DNA of 9,328 nucleotides from Chloroflexaceae bacterium UBA1466 (GTDB lineage Bacteria > Chloroflexota > Chloroflexia > Chloroflexales > Chloroflexaceae): contig DCSM01000044.1 in the NCBI GenBank assembly GCA_002325605.1, forward strand, positions 1 through 9,328. The letters are read 5' to 3'. The position numbers and the translations under genes are program-made. How positions within the stretch are numbered: the first letter of the stretch is position 1; each line of letters opens with the position of its first letter. Shown here one piece after another: positions 7,242 to 9,328 of the stretch. The notes under the pieces are model-generated. The model was not told where the DNA came from and did not search any database. It was given only the letters and a program-made list of their open reading frames with translations.

Positions 7242-8021
7242 TTACTTAGGCCGATCTTGCGAAATTGGGGAGGTAAAACCTTCAATGAAAGGTCTGACCA
7301 ATTCAATGGGAAGGGGGAAGATAATCGTGCTATTCTTCTCCACCGCGATCTCCGTCAAGGTCTGCAAGTAGCGGAGTTGAATGGTCGCTGGCTCGGTGGC
7401 GATAACGTGGGCCGCTTCGGCCAGCTTCTGCGAAGCGAGAAACTCCCCTTCGGCATGGATAATTTTGGCCCGCTTTTCCCGCTCGGCTTCGGCTTGTTTA
7501 GCCATCGCCCGTTGCATTGTTGAAGGTAACTCAACATCCTTTATCTCGACAATCGTGACCTTAATGCCCCACGGTTCAGTTTGTTGGTCAATGATCTGCT
7601 GAAGCTTCTCGTTGATTGCATCCCGTTCCGAAAGGAGTTCATCCAAGTGGACTTGCCCAACCACACTCCGCAAGGTAGTTTGGGAAATTTGCAAGGTTGC
7701 CAGGTTGTAATTGGCGACCTTCACAACCGCCAGGTTAGGGTCAAAAACTTGGAAGTACAAAACCGCATTGACCTTAATGGTCACGTTGTCTCTGGTGATA
7801 ACTTCTTGCGAGGGAACATCCATTGTAATCACACGGAGGTCAACCCGCATCATCTTTTCCAAAACGGGAACGACAATGAAGAGGCCTGGCCCGCGTGCGC
7901 CCATTAACCGTCCTAAGCGAAAGATAACGCCGCGTTCATACTCATTGACAATTTTGAAGGCGGAGATAACGAACATTACCGCGATGAAACCGAGGGTTAG
8001 ACAACAGGAAAATTCGTTCAT
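7242..8021 (-). CDS. Slipin (SPFH / stomatin / band 7 family) membrane protein
   Basis: Bacterial stomatin homologue that forms large oligomeric rings or cages in the membrane and is thought to organise membrane microdomains. The 259-residue product has one N-terminal hydrophobic segment (about 8-23) and an SPFH domain with [12 protein letters not shown] (27-38), GPGLFIVVP (44-52), QEVITRD (72-78), [11 protein letters not shown] (127-137) and [15 protein letters not shown] (152-166). A charged helical stretch rich in A, E, K and R follows (about 169-205, including [19 protein letters not shown]), a likely coiled coil. Length and order are typical of slipin subfamilies. ATG 8021 is the first start after an in-frame stop; a weak GGGA lies 11 nt upstream. 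The nfeD-like gene lies 88 bp upstream on the same strand, the usual nfeD-slipin order, which supports a joint role in membrane quality control. Confidence 0.93.
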   Translation of the reverse strand: MNEFSCCLTLGFIAVMFVISAFKIVNEYERGVIFRLGRLMGARGPGLFIVVPVLEKMMRVDLRVITMDVPSQEVITRDNVTIKVNAVLYFQVFDPNLAVVKVANYNLATLQISQTTLRSVVGQVHLDELLSERDAINEKLQQIIDQQTEPWGIKVTIVEIKDVELPSTMQRAMAKQAEAEREKRAKIIHAEGEFLASQKLAEAAHVIATEPATIQLRYLQTLTEIAVEKNSTIIFPLPIELVRPFIEGFTSPISQDRPK

Positions 8022-8109
8022 AGCTTGCTTTGTCCCTTTCGTGCTTTCGTACTTCTTCTCAAAGATGGTGGATACAGAGAAATTCTACGAGATCAAACCT
8101 TCAATGCGA

Positions 8110-8454
8110 TTAAGGAGTAGTGGTTTCTTGCTTGGTTTTAGATTCAAGACGGCGGACAACCAGGCGTAACTTATGGACTGCGACGATTTGAACTAACTCG
8201 CCAACCCCAAGTTCACCTTGCTCGCTGACCGCTTGCCAAAGCGCTCCCTCAATAAAAATTTGGCCTTGAGGCGCAAGCCTTTGGCGAACTTCGGCTACTT
8301 GGCCGATTAGTGCCTCTGCGCCGCTGGCAAAGGGCTGGTTGCGGGTGTTGAGATAGAGCCAGATACCGACGGCTACAAAAGCTGCTAAAGCTAAGATCAC
8401 CATCACTAGCACCCAGATGGTTACGAAAAAGCTGGGGAAATGATTTGTCATCAT
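8110..8454 (-). CDS. NfeD-like protein, short form (membrane segment plus C-terminal OB fold)
   Basis: Short NfeD proteins partner slipins in the membrane. The 114-residue product has one hydrophobic segment (about 9-35), then a small soluble domain with the NfeD C-terminal pattern: ALIGQVAEVRQRLAPQGQIF, then an IEGALWQA block and GELGVGELVQIV before a basic tail. This corresponds to the beta-rich OB-fold domain; the ClpP-like protease domain of long NfeD proteins is absent. I chose ATG 8454 because AGG lies 7 nt upstream. Longer in-frame options are ATG 8478 and GTG 8484, but neither has a ribosome site and both fall in an inverted repeat; ATG 8451 is also possible. The slipin gene follows on the same strand after 88 bp. 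Family call is good; the exact start is uncertain. Confidence 0.82.
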   Translation of the reverse strand: MMTNHFPSFFVTIWVLVMVILALAAFVAVGIWLYLNTRNQPFASGAEALIGQVAEVRQRLAPQGQIFIEGALWQAVSEQGELGVGELVQIVAVHKLRLVVRRLESKTKQETTTP

Positions 8455-8477
8455 CGTCAAACCTGCTACTTTCTCCA

Positions 8478-8493
8478 TGATCACAAGTGATCA
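8478..8493. repeat. Near-continuous palindrome upstream of the nfeD-like gene
   Basis: TGATCAC (8478-8484) and GTGATCA (8487-8493) are perfect inverted arms separated by AA. If translation starts at ATG 8454 the site lies in the leader, about 24-39 bp before the start, where a dimeric repressor or activator could bind. I see no clear -10/-35 pair nearby (only a TACTAT-like box further upstream), so the regulatory role is inference. Confidence 0.4.
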
Positions 8494-8535
8494 CTGCTGA
8501 AATTCATAGTATGAAACCCAAGCTATTTTTCCTCT

Positions 8536-8583
8536 GGAGTCAACAGCTTTAGCTGTTGGGCCACGGCTAAAGCCGTGGACTCC
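8536..8583. repeat. Head-to-head hairpin pair, REP/BIME-like or insertion-sequence end
   Basis: Two perfect 7-bp hairpins lie 2 bp apart: CAACAGC-TTTA-GCTGTTG (8541-8558) and CCACGGC-TAAA-GCCGTGG (8561-8578). They are enclosed by GGAGTC (8536-8541) and GACTCC (8578-8583). Read on opposite strands, both units have the same plan: a stem, loop TAAA, then the foot GACTCC. The two stems differ mainly by changes that keep pairing. The whole can fold as a three-way junction on either strand. This is the architecture of REP pairs (BIMEs) acted on by REP-associated Y1 transposases, and also of IS200/IS605 ends. No transposase gene is in the window. Confidence 0.65.
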
Positions 8584-8694
8584 GCCTTGGAAGCAACGGT
8601 TTTGGCTGTAGTGAAAGGGTTTCCTTGCCACAGATGGCTCTAAAAGAGGCATTCGTGGCTGCTTCGACCTGCGCGGCCCCCAAAAGCGAAGGTC
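8584..8694. other. Gene-free stretch between the hairpin pair and the 51-codon ORF, possible mobile-element debris
   Basis: No convincing gene. On the minus strand one frame stays open from within the 51-codon ORF through this stretch into the hairpin element. It has no plausible start and ends in a repeat-derived tail (LPRRSPRL). Its reading, including ACGLRVRPS, faintly recalls the variable C-terminal tails found at IS200/IS605 TnpB genes, but no catalytic TnpB motif is present. I treat it as possible mobile-element remnant, with low confidence. Confidence 0.25.
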
Positions 8695-8850
8695 TTACAC
8701 GCAGGCCACAGGCGGTTTTCCATCCCATTGTAATTTTATCTTCTTGGCAAGTTCTTGAGACCAAAACTTCATGCTCATTTGGATTATTTCACGGCCTGTT
8801 TCAGCCGTTTTAGTTGTTTCAGCCATACGGTCAACAATAATATTCGTCAT
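8695..8850 (-). CDS. 51-residue ORF overlapping the methyltransferase 3' end; possible truncated restriction gene
   Basis: ATG 8850 has an excellent ribosome site (GGAG, 8858-8861, 7 nt spacing) and overlaps the methyltransferase gene by 20 bp in another frame, the arrangement of a translationally coupled second gene. The product starts [19 protein letters not shown] and continues with a helical stretch around [11 protein letters not shown] before ending PPVACV. The helical, protein-like reading up to about residue 43 and then a Pro/Cys ending suggest a real N-terminus joined to foreign DNA. I do not recognise the family. In restriction-modification loci the endonuclease often follows the methyltransferase, so a truncated endonuclease is the natural guess, but no PD-(D/E)XK or HNH motif is visible. 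It could also be an intact small protein. A 10-bp direct repeat (8797-8806 and 8815-8824) encodes its AETxxTAETG part. Confidence 0.45.
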   Translation of the reverse strand: MTNIIVDRMAETTKTAETGREIIQMSMKFWSQELAKKIKLQWDGKPPVACV

Positions 8851-9328
8851 ATCCTTTCTCCAATAAATAACTTTGTTGCATAACAGGTTCAGGTGGAGGA
8901 CAATTAAGCCACAGCATGGCACTCTGGCTAATATTTTTCCAACTGGTAATTGCTTTTTTAATTAACTCAAGATAAGCAGGGTTAAGCTCAAACAACACAA
9001 AGCGGCGGTCTAGTTCAGCGGCAGCAGCCCCCACTGTGCCTGACCCTGCAAACGGGTCCATAACGGTATCCCCTTTGAAGGAATAATAACGAATGACCTT
9101 TTCCGCTAATTCTTTGGGAAACGCGGCGGGATGTTTTGAGTTTAGCGCGGGGTTAATTTTCCACACATTGGTACGTTCATAATCATCGCCAATTTTCGAT
9201 TCCGCCAGGGTTTGTTTATCAGGATAATTACGAATATGCCAATCAATCAGCAAATCGGTTTGTTTCCGATAAACTAACAGATATTCGGTCACAGGGACGG
9301 CTTTGTATTGCAACGGATTACGGTCAGC
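8831..9328 (-). CDS. DNA methyltransferase, beta-class N6-adenine/N4-cytosine type, C-terminal part
   Basis: Partial gene: the frame is open to the right edge, so the start lies outside. The visible 165 residues hold TEYLLVYRK (14-22), HPAAFP followed by KELAEKVI (66-79), the SAM-binding motif I DPFAGSGT (91-98) and an acidic motif II region [10 protein letters not shown] (113-122). Motif I lies near the C-terminus, so the catalytic DPPY-type motif IV must lie upstream, outside the window; this order defines the beta class of the N6/N4 methyltransferase family. The enzyme transfers methyl from S-adenosylmethionine to a base in a specific DNA site, usually to protect against a paired endonuclease. 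The 3' end overlaps a short ORF with a strong ribosome site. Target sequence and whether it methylates A or C cannot be read from this part. A TTG at 9313 should not be taken as the start. Confidence 0.9.
   Translation of the reverse strand, partial: ADRNPLQYKAVPVTEYLLVYRKQTDLLIDWHIRNYPDKQTLAESKIGDDYERTNVWKINPALNSKHPAAFPKELAEKVIRYYSFKGDTVMDPFAGSGTVGAAAAELDRRFVLFELNPAYLELIKKAITSWKNISQSAMLWLNCPPPEPVMQQSYLLEKGYDEYYC
8852..8861 (-). promoter_or_regulatory. Strong ribosome binding site inside the methyltransferase 3' end
   Basis: The minus strand reads GGAGAAAGGA just before ATG 8850, with GGAG at the best spacing (7 nt). It lies within the methyltransferase coding sequence (codons for LEKGY), which argues that the short ORF is, or was, a translated gene rather than a chance frame. 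Confidence 0.55.

Noticed and set aside
8022..8109. Separate slipin promoter in the nfeD-slipin gap
   Set aside because: No -10/-35 pair of useful quality; only a weak GGGA ribosome site and a short ACGAAAG duplication are visible.
7711..8169. Plus-strand 152-codon frame opposite slipin and the slipin-nfeD gap
   Set aside because: It is antisense to the conserved SPFH domain and composed of shadow-like low-information sequence; no family resemblance.
8536..8583. CRISPR repeat or intrinsic terminator
   Set aside because: There are only two inverted units without spacers, which is not an array, and no T-run follows the stems on either strand.
8567..8764. Minus-strand 65-codon frame as an independent gene
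   Set aside because: It has no ribosome site, overlaps the better-supported 51-codon ORF and ends inside the hairpin repeat; kept only as a hint of mobile-element debris.

Overview
This window reads as a bacterial chromosome segment of moderate GC (just under 50% by eye) in which every convincing gene lies on the minus strand, so gene order runs from high to low coordinates. My best guess for the host is a member of the Chloroflexota (Anaerolineae-like). The hints are a WD40 lipoprotein with a TP-rich linker, a CruF-type carotenoid hydratase, an NfeD/slipin pair, and a purL of small-PurL type carrying fused PurS-like and PurQ domains. There is no rRNA or other phylogenetic marker, so this is inference.

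Layout on the minus strand, from right to left. (1) 8831-9328: the C-terminal part of a beta-class DNA methyltransferase. A 51-codon ORF with a strong ribosome binding site overlaps its 3' end (8695-8850) and looks like a small or truncated partner gene of a restriction-modification locus. (2) 8536-8694: gene-free DNA ending in a pair of head-to-head hairpins, resembling a REP/BIME repeat or an insertion-sequence end. (3) 8110-8454 and 7242-8021: an nfeD-like gene followed by a slipin (SPFH/stomatin family) gene, a classic membrane-quality pair. (4) 7163-7214: a strong hairpin and a 12-bp palindrome in the gap after slipin. (5) 6239-7042: a carotenoid biosynthesis membrane protein of the CruF family. 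(6) 6207-6236: a perfect extended -10 promoter. It drives an apparent four-gene operon of a WD40 lipoprotein (5076-6176), a 1242-residue FGAM synthase fusion (1333-5061), SAICAR synthetase purC (378-1340), and the start of a polytopic membrane protein that runs off the left edge (1-369).

The operon is tight: 14 bp between the WD40 gene and purL, an 8-bp overlap between purL and purC, and 8 bp between purC and the membrane protein. Two successive blocks of de novo purine synthesis (FGAR to FGAM, and CAIR to SAICAR) are therefore co-expressed with two envelope proteins that have no known purine role.

The most interesting points are the single-chain FGAM synthase with two PurS-like repeats in front and PurQ behind, the broken-looking restriction-modification end, and the head-to-head hairpin element whose two copies differ by compensatory stem changes. 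I do not see a clearly new multi-gene system.
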